DNA of 64,000 nucleotides from UMGS1532 sp045542355 (GTDB taxonomy: Bacteria; Bacillota; Clostridia; Oscillospirales; Acutalibacteraceae). The DNA lies in assembly GCA_045542355.1 (NCBI GenBank), contig JAZQKX010000016.1, positions 1 through 64,000 of the forward strand, in the 5' to 3' direction. Shown here in pieces: positions 8,964 through 17,093 of the stretch (within the stretch, counting starts at the first letter, position 1; each line of letters opens with the position of its first letter). A program made the translations under genes and the position numbers. A model generated the notes under the pieces. It worked only from the letters and a program-made list of their open reading frames with translations. It did not search any database and was not told the origin of the DNA.

Positions 8964-9806
8964 TTATCCCTTTACCGCTCCTGCAATTACACCCTTTATG
9001 ATATATTTCTGACAGGCTAGATAGAAGATAATTATGGGTATAATCGCCAATACCAGCATTGCCATCAGACCGCCGTAGTCGGTTGAGCCGTATGCTCCCT
9101 GCATGGCAATCTGTATCGCCACGGGTATTGTCTTATCGTCGGTGCCAAGTATGAGATACGGAAGCAGATAGTCGTTCCATATCCACATCGCATTGAGAAT
9201 TGCAACGGTTATGGCGGTGGGTTTAAGGATGGGGAAAACCACCATGAAAAAGGTCTGCAAGGGACTGCAGCCGTCTATGGTCGCCGCCTCCTCTATTTCC
9301 AAGGGTATGCTCTTAACAAACCCGCTGAGCATAAACACCGAAAGCCCTGCGCCGAAGCCTAAATATACAGGCACTATTCCGAAAATATTGTCGAAATTCA
9401 GTAGATTCACAACATAGGTCATGGTGTACATAACCATCTGAAAGGGTACAATCATGCTGAAGACAAAGAGATAATAAAGGATTTTATTAAATCGGGACTT
9501 CACACGAACTATATACCAAGCCGTCATTGAGGTGCAGATAACTATTGCCAACACCGAGGCGACGGTTATAAACAGAGAGCGTCCGAATGCGGCAAAAAAC
9601 CCCGACGAGGTAAGTCCGCTGAGGTAGTTTTGGAAACCCACGAAGGTTTCGGAATTTGGTAGCGAGAAAGGTGCGCTGGAAATATAGAGCCTTGATTTAA
9701 AGGAGTTTATAAGAACGATTAAAACAGGGATTATGAATATAACCGCCAGTATACATAGTGCAATAAAAACCGCGCCGTTTCCCTTTCGTTTTCTTATCAT
9801 GGGCAT
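8964..9806 (-). CDS. Carbohydrate ABC transporter permease, MalG/LacG type
   Basis: One half of the membrane channel of the alpha-glucoside-type importer. The 280-residue protein has about six membrane helices starting at residue 12 and the EAA loop (IEEAATIDGCSPLQTFF then PILKP) through which it contacts the ATPase. The ATG shares one base with the stop codon of the preceding permease (TAATG), with AAGGAGG 10 nt upstream, so the two are translationally coupled. A 88-bp gap separates it from the ATPase gene. Confidence 0.92.
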   Translation of the reverse strand: MPMIRKRKGNGAVFIALCILAVIFIIPVLIVLINSFKSRLYISSAPFSLPNSETFVGFQNYLSGLTSSGFFAAFGRSLFITVASVLAIVICTSMTAWYIVRVKSRFNKILYYLFVFSMIVPFQMVMYTMTYVVNLLNFDNIFGIVPVYLGFGAGLSVFMLSGFVKSIPLEIEEAATIDGCSPLQTFFMVVFPILKPTAITVAILNAMWIWNDYLLPYLILGTDDKTIPVAIQIAMQGAYGSTDYGGLMAMLVLAIIPIIIFYLACQKYIIKGVIAGAVKG

Positions 9807-10651
9807 TAATGCTCCACCTCCTTACTTCCTGTGAGCCGTAACTGGAGAAAGGCTATAAGCGCCACTATTATAAAGAATATTACAGCCTTTGCCTGACCTA
9901 CGCCCTGCCAACCCATGCGCCCGTAAAATGTGTTATAGATATTAAGCGCCAACATTTCGGTGGTGTTTTCGGGGGCACCTGCAGTGAGGGCTAAGTTCTG
10001 GTCAAACATCTTAAACGAATTGGTAAGGGTGAGAAAGGTGCATATCGTAATAGATGGCATTACCATTGGAATCTTCACCCTGGTGAGGGTCTTGAAGGAT
10101 GATGCGCCATCTATGGAAGCCGCCTCTATGAGGTCATGGGGAATATTCTGCAGACCCGCTATATAAATCACCATCATATAACCTATCAACTGCCAGTTCG
10201 TAAGGAACACCAAGCCCCAGAAACCATACTGTGTTTTAAAGGTTATATCCACCCCGAAATAAGCCAATACGCCGTTTATAAGCAGATTCCATATATAACC
10301 CAGCACAATACCTCCTATGAGATTAGGCATAAAGAAAACCGAGCGGAAAAGATTAGTGCCCTTTATCCCCTTTGTAAGAAGAAGTGCTAAAACAAACGCC
10401 AAGATATTAACCGTGATTATTGAGACCAGAGTAAACAGCGACGTGAATCCCAAGGCGTGGAGAAAATCGCTGTCGAAGGTAAAGGCTCTAATATAGTTTT
10501 CTATGCCTACCCATGCGGCATTTGTGACGGTGGTGAACTTCGTAAATGAAAGTCCTATGCCCATAATAAAGGGTATGATAAATGCCATAACAAACGCAAG
10601 TAGGGTCGGCAGAATAAATATGGGGAAATATTTTTGCATTGAGTTTTTCAC
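9806..10651 (-). CDS. Carbohydrate ABC transporter permease, MalF/LacF type
   Basis: The partner channel subunit. It has about six transmembrane helices and the EAA loop (LIEAASIDGASSFKTLTRV). The open frame extends to 10705, but GTG at 10651 is preceded by AGGATAGGTGG at good spacing and removes an unlikely charged leader that would run through a stem-loop, so I use it (281 residues); ATG at 10639 is an alternative. Located between the substrate-binding lipoprotein and the MalG-type subunit, the classical order for CUT1 importers. Confidence 0.9.
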   Translation of the reverse strand: MKNSMQKYFPIFILPTLLAFVMAFIIPFIMGIGLSFTKFTTVTNAAWVGIENYIRAFTFDSDFLHALGFTSLFTLVSIITVNILAFVLALLLTKGIKGTNLFRSVFFMPNLIGGIVLGYIWNLLINGVLAYFGVDITFKTQYGFWGLVFLTNWQLIGYMMVIYIAGLQNIPHDLIEAASIDGASSFKTLTRVKIPMVMPSITICTFLTLTNSFKMFDQNLALTAGAPENTTEMLALNIYNTFYGRMGWQGVGQAKAVIFFIIVALIAFLQLRLTGSKEVEH

Positions 10652-10676
10652 TTTTGCCCACCTATCCTTTAACTTA

Positions 10677-10710
10677 TATAAATGTGCCGCCACAGAGCGA
10701 CACATTTATA
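10677..10710 (-). promoter_or_regulatory. Intercistronic stem-loop between binding-protein and permease genes
   Basis: TATAAATGTG (10677-10686) pairs perfectly with CACATTTATA (10701-10710), with an inner CGC/GCG. No T run follows. Such stems after sugar-binding-protein genes commonly protect the upstream mRNA so the binding protein is made in excess of the membrane subunits; that role here is inferred. Confidence 0.6.
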
Positions 10711-10731
10711 CTTTTGCCGTAAAAAAACGTT

Positions 10732-12075
10732 TTATTCAGCTGCGGCGCTTTCCTTTGCCCAGTCGGAAACCACATCTGCCTTTACTGCCTGCCAATCCTT
10801 AGTACCCTGAGCGTATTTCAGAAGCGAGGCGCCGAATTTATCCTTAAAGGTCTGGGAGGGGAAAATGGTGAAGTTCCAGGTGATATTTTCGGTATCCTCT
10901 TTATTCATCCAGCGAAGCACCTCACGAGCCAATGGGTCAGTGGGAGTTTCGTCTTCCGAAAAGGTATCAAAGGGGGCAATGAATCCCAGCTTATCCACAA
11001 CATACTCCTTACCCTTGTCGCTGGTGTAAAGCCAGTTTATAAAATCCAGAGCCGCCTGCTGTTCCGCCTCGGTGGCTTTGGAATTAACAGCATAGAAATT
11101 TTCAGTGCCAATGCAGAGGCCCTGCTTTTCTTCTCCCTCAATATCCATATATATGGGGAGGTATTTTACATTTTCCGATTTTACCTTGTTACCGCTGATA
11201 TCCGCAATCTGACTCCAAGCCCAGTTGCCGTTCTGCACCATGGCGCATTGCTCCAATGCGAATTCAGCCATAGAGTCGGTGACCGTCTTTGTGCCCACAG
11301 ATTTTTTATTTACCACAGAGTTGTTAAGATACAAATCAAAAATCTTTTTAAAGTTATCTAAATAGGAAAACGTGAGAGTCTTTGTGTCGTCAGAGCTGGG
11401 GTCTATCTTCTCGGTCTTAATCTCTTGGTAGACGGGGATGTTTGCGAGGTGGGTCTGCCAACGCCAGTCCTCACCCGATTTCAGAGAGGTAGATGCAAAA
11501 ACACCGTTTATACCTAAAGCCTGAGCGTTTTTCTGCATATCCTCAACCACTGATTTAAGCTCCTCAAAGGAATCGATCTCATCCATGCTTTTAATATCGT
11601 TATCCCGATTTTCGAGAGCAAAATATTTGTCGGTTATTGCCTTGTTATAAATAATGCCGTAGCCCTCAACCACATAAGGAATACCGTAGACCTTACCGTC
11701 CACAGTAACAGCCATGGATTTGTCGGTGAGATGGGAATACAGCTCCGAGCCCGATAAATCCATGCAGTAGTCCTTCCAGTTTGCATAGCCCTTGGGGCCG
11801 TTAATCTGGAAAAGGGTGGGGGCTTCGTCGGTGGACATCTTAGCCGCCAGGGTAGATTCGTATTCATTATTAGCGGCGGTCTCCACTATCACCTTTACAC
11901 CTGTTTCGTCTTCATAGAGTCTTGCCAATTCCTCATAATGCTGAGCGTTTTCGGGCTTGAAATTGAGATAGCGGACCACAGTCTCTTTATTGCTACATCC
12001 TGAAAGCGCACTCATACAGCCAAGGGTCATAATGACGGTAAGCGCACCCGCCAACAGTTTTCTTAATTTTTTCAC
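10732..12075 (-). CDS. Extracellular solute-binding lipoprotein (maltodextrin-type)
   Basis: Captures the oligosaccharide outside the cell for the CUT1 importer. Residues 1-27 are a lipoprotein signal peptide ending in the lipobox LSGC with Cys27 as the lipidated residue. The rest follows family 1 binding proteins: E-x-x-TGVKVIVETAANNEYESTL early, VDGKVYGIPYVVEGYGIIYNK in the hinge region and LDFINWLYTSDKGKEY late. The start is GTG, with AGGAGG 9 nt before it. It is the first gene of the SBP-permease-permease-ATPase-malQ-glgP operon, and the company of MalQ and GlgP implies maltodextrins as ligand, although the binding site itself was not resolved here. No convincing promoter could be fixed in the AT-rich 150 bp upstream. 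Confidence 0.93.
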   Translation of the reverse strand: MKKLRKLLAGALTVIMTLGCMSALSGCSNKETVVRYLNFKPENAQHYEELARLYEDETGVKVIVETAANNEYESTLAAKMSTDEAPTLFQINGPKGYANWKDYCMDLSGSELYSHLTDKSMAVTVDGKVYGIPYVVEGYGIIYNKAITDKYFALENRDNDIKSMDEIDSFEELKSVVEDMQKNAQALGINGVFASTSLKSGEDWRWQTHLANIPVYQEIKTEKIDPSSDDTKTLTFSYLDNFKKIFDLYLNNSVVNKKSVGTKTVTDSMAEFALEQCAMVQNGNWAWSQIADISGNKVKSENVKYLPIYMDIEGEEKQGLCIGTENFYAVNSKATEAEQQAALDFINWLYTSDKGKEYVVDKLGFIAPFDTFSEDETPTDPLAREVLRWMNKEDTENITWNFTIFPSQTFKDKFGASLLKYAQGTKDWQAVKADVVSDWAKESAAAE

Positions 12076-12181
12076 TTCAATTTGCCTCCTGAAAATTAAT
12101 TATTTATTTCTGTTACCAATTTTGCCCGTATATTTTTGTTTAATTCAATAAAGAAAAAAAGAATTTATTTTAACTTAAAAT

Positions 12182-12221
12182 AAAAAGGTTCCCACACCTT
12201 TTCAGATGTTGGAACCTTTTT
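12182..12221 (-). terminator. Terminator after the GH25 gene
   Basis: AAAAAGGTTCC (12182-12192) pairs with GGAACCTTTTT (12211-12221). On the minus strand the stem runs into CCTTTTTATTTT, a good T tract. It closes the GH25 gene and isolates the sugar operon that starts downstream. Confidence 0.85.
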
Positions 12222-12228
12222 GGTTAGT

Positions 12229-15159
12229 TTATTTTGCTGTATATGATTTCTTTTCGCTTAAAGGACTGTAGATTTTACCTTGGCTTGTTTTCTTATAAGT
12301 CCGCACCTTGAAATAATAGGTTTTGCCTGAAACCAAATCCTCTTTTGTATATTTAAGGTCTGTTCCTCCCCAAACTTTTTCGTATTTGCCCGACTTTTTC
12401 TTGTATAAATATACTATATATCCTGTGGCATTATCATTCTCGGTCAATTTTACGGTAACGGTTTTCTTTTTGCGGTTGCCGCTCAACTTGAAGTCTGTAC
12501 CGCTGAGCTTGGTTTTTACGGTTATCACATCGGAAAACTCGCCGTAGTACTTCTTGTCGTCAACCTTTCGATAGGCTCTTACCTTGTAGTAATAATAGCT
12601 TCCCTCAGAAAGATTTTCATCTATAAACGAGCCTGGTTGCTTGGAGGAATAAACCCGCTTATATTTGCCATCGATTGAGGTAGCGCGGTAAAGCTGATAC
12701 ATATCGGCATTAGCCTCTTCGCTCCAGCTGATCTTTACACTGTTGAGGGTTTTCTTTGAGGCTTTGGGTTTCGCCATTTTCTCGGGCATCAGCAGTTTGA
12801 TGGTCTTCTTAGCCGAGAGTGTACCGTAAATTCTACCCGCCTTTGTGTCCTTGTAGGTACGGATTTTAAAGCTGTAGTTTTTGTTGTAGTCTGCATCTTT
12901 TTTTACAAACTTTGTTGATGTTCCTCTCCAGACCTTCTCGTATTTGCCCGACTTTTTCTTATACATGTAAACTATATAGCCTGTTACACTTTTATCCTTT
13001 TTCATCTTAACGGTAACAGATTTATCATCATAGTTACCCTTGAGACTAAAGGTGGTGTTGCTGATTTTTGTATTGGCAGAAACCTCGGTCCAACCGCTAT
13101 AATATTTCTTTCCGTCAACCTTTATATAAGAACGAACCTTGTAGTAATAGTGTGTTCCCTCTTTGAGTTTTTTATCAGTATAGGTATATTCCCAACGGTC
13201 GGCGGTGGAGTAGATTCGCTTGTATTTGCCATCCTTTGAGGTGGCGCGGTAAAGCTGATATTTTGTTGCGTAATCGGAATGACCCCAGGTAATTTTCATG
13301 CTGGTGGTCTTTCGGCTGGAGACCTTGATTCCGTCGGGCGCCTTTGGAACTATATTAAAGGTCGCCTTATAGGTACCGCTACAGTTGTCACCTATGCCCT
13401 TTATGGTGACGGTGGCAGTGCCGAATTCTTTGTTGTTTTTATAAGAAACTGTGTAGTCTTTTCCCTTTTTAAGGGTGGTTGTGGAGGTCTTTACCTTTAA
13501 AGACGAAAGGGTACGCTTTTTGCCTGTGTACGCCATATTCTTAATGCCCGTTACAGTGGCATATTTAACGCTCTTTTTCTTAATTGTGAAGGTAAAGCTT
13601 CGTGTTCCTGCAAAGTTGCCCTTGCCAACAACGTTTATGGTTCCCTCGCCAGCCTTTACATTATTTTTACCGGTGACGGTATAGTCGGTGTTTTTCTTGA
13701 GCTTATAGCTACCGTAAGTGGCTTTAACGCTGGGGATTATCGCCTTTCCGTTGTAAGTTCGCTCAGGTAATTCCTCAAAGGTGACATCCGAAATGGAACG
13801 GGGAGCAATGGTAAAGGTGCGCTCATGTTTAAACTTACCTGCATAGGCGCCGATGCCTGTATAGACCGCTTTGCCTGTACCCGCGTTTTTATTGTTGGAA
13901 TATGTGGCGGTATAGTCCACACCCTCTTTGAGAAGTGCGCCATCTTCCGAATATACATTGAACTTTGGCTTTATTGCCTCACCTGTATAAATATAGGTTT
14001 CACTCTCGCCATAGTCCACATTCACGTCCACATTTCCGTGTATACCGCCGATATTGCCGTCGGAGCGGAACTGCCAAAGGTGGTAGTCGCTGTGGTCCTC
14101 GTCTGCCTGGTCGGAGGTAGGCCATTTTGCAAGCCATGTTGAGCCTACCTCGGCTATTTTTTCATGGTCTAATCTATTATCAAACCAATCCTGACTTGCA
14201 TACACACCGCTTTTATATCCCTCGGAAATGAGCATAGACATAAAGGTTACGCACATTTCGGTGCGAAGCTCGTTGGACAAACCCAGTTGTGTTTTGTCTT
14301 CAATATCGAAATATATGGGATATTCAAAGGTCTTGCCCTTTATCGCCTTTAAGGCTTGTTGGGCATCCTCCTTTGCTTCCTTAACCGATGTGGCATAGGA
14401 ATAAATATAGGAGCCTACCTTAATACCCGCGGCACGGGCGGCTTTATAGTTCTCCTCAAATTTCGGGTCTTCGCCGCCAGAATATCCAAGACGAATGATG
14501 GCAAATTCTACTCCGTATTCCTTTACAGCTTCCCAGTTTATATCCGCTTGCCATTGGGAAACATCAATGCCGTAGGCTTTAATTTTTTCGTCATCGCCTG
14601 TCTTCCTCATAGAAAACTCTGTGAGCTTCCAGAGCTGAGATTTGTCGCCATCTTTATAGGTGGTTACGGTGGCGTTGCTGTCGGTCTGGGTAAGCACAAG
14701 ATTACTGTTGGCGGAATTGCGGATTATATAAAGTCCCGCGCTATGCTCATAAACATTCCAATCCTGCTGTTTTTCGGCTGTGGGGGAATACAGATAGATT
14801 TGGTTTCCACTCGTGGCAGGTGCGGCGGAGGGAGCTATGTAACGGGTACTGCTCATAGCGGGTTGAATATTATAATTCCCCGCAGAGTTTATTTCAAATT
14901 TAAAAACCTGTCGCGCCTCGCGGTCGTATTCGTCTGCATCTATATCGAAGGCAAAACTGCTGACCTTTATGCTCTTTCCCTCGGTGTCCTTGTTCTCATA
15001 AAGGGTGAGGTATTTACCACTTTTCGCATTGATAAGATGATATGTAACCGCGGGAAGCTCAATACCCCGAGAGAGGGCACTGGCGGGAATTACCGCAAAA
15101 ATACTAAACACCGTGGCGGCGCAAAGCAGACTTGAAATCAAACGCGTGAATTTAGACAT
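12229..15159 (-). CDS. Secreted GH25 muramidase with ricin-like, Ig-like and FN3-like modules
   Basis: A 976-residue exported protein. Residues 1-28 are a signal peptide ending in ASA. Residues 38-183 resemble a ricin-type beta-trefoil (YHLINAKSGKYLTL). Residues 195-385 are a glycoside hydrolase family 25 domain (N-acetylmuramidase): DVSQWQ at 199-204 and the catalytic acidic motif FDIED at 284-288. Three approximately 80-residue Ig-like repeats (LKKG-x-DYTV pattern) follow, then a tandemly duplicated pair of fibronectin-III-like domains (YQLYRAT...DGKYKR and YIVY-x-YKKKSGKYEKVW, each twice). The lysine-rich tail may bind the cell wall electrostatically; there is no sortase motif. The open frame starts at 15240, but ATG at 15159 has AAGGAG 8 nt upstream and starts the signal peptide. 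Autolysis, cell separation or competition are possible roles. Confidence 0.92.
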   Translation of the reverse strand: MSKFTRLISSLLCAATVFSIFAVIPASALSRGIELPAVTYHLINAKSGKYLTLYENKDTEGKSIKVSSFAFDIDADEYDREARQVFKFEINSAGNYNIQPAMSSTRYIAPSAAPATSGNQIYLYSPTAEKQQDWNVYEHSAGLYIIRNSANSNLVLTQTDSNATVTTYKDGDKSQLWKLTEFSMRKTGDDEKIKAYGIDVSQWQADINWEAVKEYGVEFAIIRLGYSGGEDPKFEENYKAARAAGIKVGSYIYSYATSVKEAKEDAQQALKAIKGKTFEYPIYFDIEDKTQLGLSNELRTEMCVTFMSMLISEGYKSGVYASQDWFDNRLDHEKIAEVGSTWLAKWPTSDQADEDHSDYHLWQFRSDGNIGGIHGNVDVNVDYGESETYIYTGEAIKPKFNVYSEDGALLKEGVDYTATYSNNKNAGTGKAVYTGIGAYAGKFKHERTFTIAPRSISDVTFEELPERTYNGKAIIPSVKATYGSYKLKKNTDYTVTGKNNVKAGEGTINVVGKGNFAGTRSFTFTIKKKSVKYATVTGIKNMAYTGKKRTLSSLKVKTSTTTLKKGKDYTVSYKNNKEFGTATVTIKGIGDNCSGTYKATFNIVPKAPDGIKVSSRKTTSMKITWGHSDYATKYQLYRATSKDGKYKRIYSTADRWEYTYTDKKLKEGTHYYYKVRSYIKVDGKKYYSGWTEVSANTKISNTTFSLKGNYDDKSVTVKMKKDKSVTGYIVYMYKKKSGKYEKVWRGTSTKFVKKDADYNKNYSFKIRTYKDTKAGRIYGTLSAKKTIKLLMPEKMAKPKASKKTLNSVKISWSEEANADMYQLYRATSIDGKYKRVYSSKQPGSFIDENLSEGSYYYYKVRAYRKVDDKKYYGEFSDVITVKTKLSGTDFKLSGNRKKKTVTVKLTENDNATGYIVYLYKKKSGKYEKVWGGTDLKYTKEDLVSGKTYYFKVRTYKKTSQGKIYSPLSEKKSYTAK

Positions 15160-15211
15160 GACACAACTCCTTAAAATACAAGACATAAAACGTAAATAGC
15201 CTACAACTCTC

Positions 15212-15240
15212 ATTGTAACATATATGACAGCGTTCTTCAA
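15212..15240 (-). promoter_or_regulatory. SigA-type promoter of the GH25 gene
   Basis: TTGAAG (15240-15235) and TACAAT (15217-15212) are 17 bp apart with TGT before the -10 (extended -10). The expected leader is about 45 nt. Confidence 0.75.
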
Positions 15241-15272
15241 CCATTGCCATATTTTACATAAAAAATTTACAA

Positions 15273-16949
15273 TTACGATACAGAATCCAAGGGGACTTCA
15301 ATCAGCTGATAATTGCCCTTGCTATCCTTTTTAGAATAGTTGACACAATATGTATGGGGCTCATCACCTGTGTACGTAATCGCGACACCCAGCTTTATTC
15401 CTTTACCGCCAAAGCGCTTTTCAAAATAGGCTTTGCACTTTTTGAGCCTTGGGTCCTTAACCCGTAAACTATCAGGAATATATCCCGATGGGTCGCAGAG
15501 AAGCTTGTCGGCTACAAGCAGGTCACGTAGCAGAGCATTATCCGTTTGTTTGTACATTGATAAGCGCTCATACAACTTAGCGAAATATTCGTTAAGGGAT
15601 ATATTTTCTACATTTCCAAAGTAGTTACCGATATCGTAAAAAAGCTTAAAGGGGTTGAAATGGAGAGTTTCGGTGAGATATTCCAAAGTGCGGGTGAATC
15701 TACCGCTATTGTAAATGCGTTCCAACGCATCCTCAGTGTTTTTAAGGGTAACTATTTCCCCTTGGCTCAGCCAGGGAGTTTCGGTAACCTCGTAGGGTGG
15801 CTCAACCGTGAATTGGCAGGGGTACATGTCCCCCTTCTCTCGCATAGGAGCGCCGTGTAACAGCTTTAAAAAGCCCAGTTGCAGATTATCCGCCCTTAGA
15901 GCAAAAGCTTTGTTGAAGCTCTCCTCAAAGCTTTTAATATCCTCATAGGGAAGCCCTGCAATAAGGTCCACGTGTATGTGAATATCGCAATTATCTTTCA
16001 AAGCCTTGATATTTTTATAAAGCTTGGCGCTATCGGTTTTGCGGTTAATATGCTTCAGAGCAGTCTCATTAAAGGATTGAACTCCAATCTCAACCTGTAT
16101 CAGTCCGCGTGGTGCAGTTTTCAACAGTTCAATGGCTTCATCGTCCAAAAGGTCACCCGCAATTTCAAAATGGAAGCAAACATCGGCTGAAAAAAGCTTA
16201 CCGCTGTTTTCAATTATAAAGGACCAAATTTCCAAGGCTCTTTTTCGATTGGCGTTAAAAGTGCGGTCCACGAACTTAACCGTCTTGGCGCCACTGTTAC
16301 CTAAACGTATTATATCATTTTTTACCCTCGACAGTCCGAAGTATCGTACAGTTCCACATCTTCCTGACAGACAAAAGGCACAACTATAGGGACAACCTCT
16401 ACTGCCCTCTATATAGGCTATTCTGCCCTTGAGAGCGTCCATATAACCATCCGAGTAAGGATCTGGTGGCTCTTCTTGGGTTATATAAGGCTCCGTTATT
16501 ACTAAACCATCGCTGGTTCTATATGATATTCCCTCTATTCCACTGAAATCTCCGCCGTGGGATAGTCGGGAGTAAAGCAGTGCCATTGGCTTTTCACCCT
16601 CACCGGAAATCACTGCATCTACAAAAGGATAATCCCTCAGAATAGCCTCAGCTCTGTACCCCACTTCGGGACCACCTAATACTACATAAGCTGTTGGGTT
16701 TTCCTCTTTGTATCTTTTGGCAAGTTGGAGAGTTTTCTCTATATTCCATATATAACAGCTACAGGCAAGAAGTTGTGGATTATGCGCTATTATATCCAGA
16801 TATGTGTCGTCTACTGCACGATTAATCGTACTTTCGACTACTCCTATTTCAGCGTCGGCATTTTCCGCCTTTACAGCCGCTTTAAGATACCATGGTGCTA
16901 AAGAGGAGTGTATGTATTTAGAATTAAGCGACAAAATGATTGTTTTCAT
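15273..16949 (-). CDS. B12-binding-domain radical SAM protein (DUF4080 type)
   Basis: A 558-residue enzyme of unassigned reaction. Residues 1-140 form a cobalamin-binding-like Rossmann domain (start TIILSLNSKYIHSSLAPWYL, later VVLGGPEVGYRA and ISGEGE). The radical SAM core follows: the iron-sulfur motif is GCPYSCAFC near residue 190, with QVEIGVQSFN and HVDLIAGLPYE further on. The C-terminal third resembles DUF4080, found with this architecture in many clostridia. The DxHxxG cobalamin motif is not evident, so B12 binding is doubtful. A weak AGAGG lies 10 nt before ATG. It follows the membrane sigma-like gene by 144 bp on the same strand and may be co-transcribed; no terminator was seen at its end. 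Confidence 0.88.
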   Translation of the reverse strand: MKTIILSLNSKYIHSSLAPWYLKAAVKAENADAEIGVVESTINRAVDDTYLDIIAHNPQLLACSCYIWNIEKTLQLAKRYKEENPTAYVVLGGPEVGYRAEAILRDYPFVDAVISGEGEKPMALLYSRLSHGGDFSGIEGISYRTSDGLVITEPYITQEEPPDPYSDGYMDALKGRIAYIEGSRGCPYSCAFCLSGRCGTVRYFGLSRVKNDIIRLGNSGAKTVKFVDRTFNANRKRALEIWSFIIENSGKLFSADVCFHFEIAGDLLDDEAIELLKTAPRGLIQVEIGVQSFNETALKHINRKTDSAKLYKNIKALKDNCDIHIHVDLIAGLPYEDIKSFEESFNKAFALRADNLQLGFLKLLHGAPMREKGDMYPCQFTVEPPYEVTETPWLSQGEIVTLKNTEDALERIYNSGRFTRTLEYLTETLHFNPFKLFYDIGNYFGNVENISLNEYFAKLYERLSMYKQTDNALLRDLLVADKLLCDPSGYIPDSLRVKDPRLKKCKAYFEKRFGGKGIKLGVAITYTGDEPHTYCVNYSKKDSKGNYQLIEVPLDSVS

Positions 16950-17062
16950 ATTAATCTTACCTCTATTAAATCGGGAACAGCTGCGTTAAAATTGTTCAAC
17001 AAATCAAAGAGCGCCTCCGCCAATTCTTGGAGCTGTGGTTTCTCTGCAAGACAGCTCGGCAA
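16946..17062 (-). other. Short open frame overlapping the radical SAM start (possible gene remnant)
   Basis: A 38-codon frame opens at a TTG and ends with a TGA that overlaps the ATG of the radical SAM gene as ATGA. Its product has a protein-like amphipathic middle (QELAEALFDLLNNF). No ribosome site precedes the TTG. It could be the 3' end of a deleted gene or a coupling leader peptide; it may also be chance. Confidence 0.25.
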
Positions 17063-17093
17063 AAATTAAAATTAGCGAAAGCGCATAGTTTAA

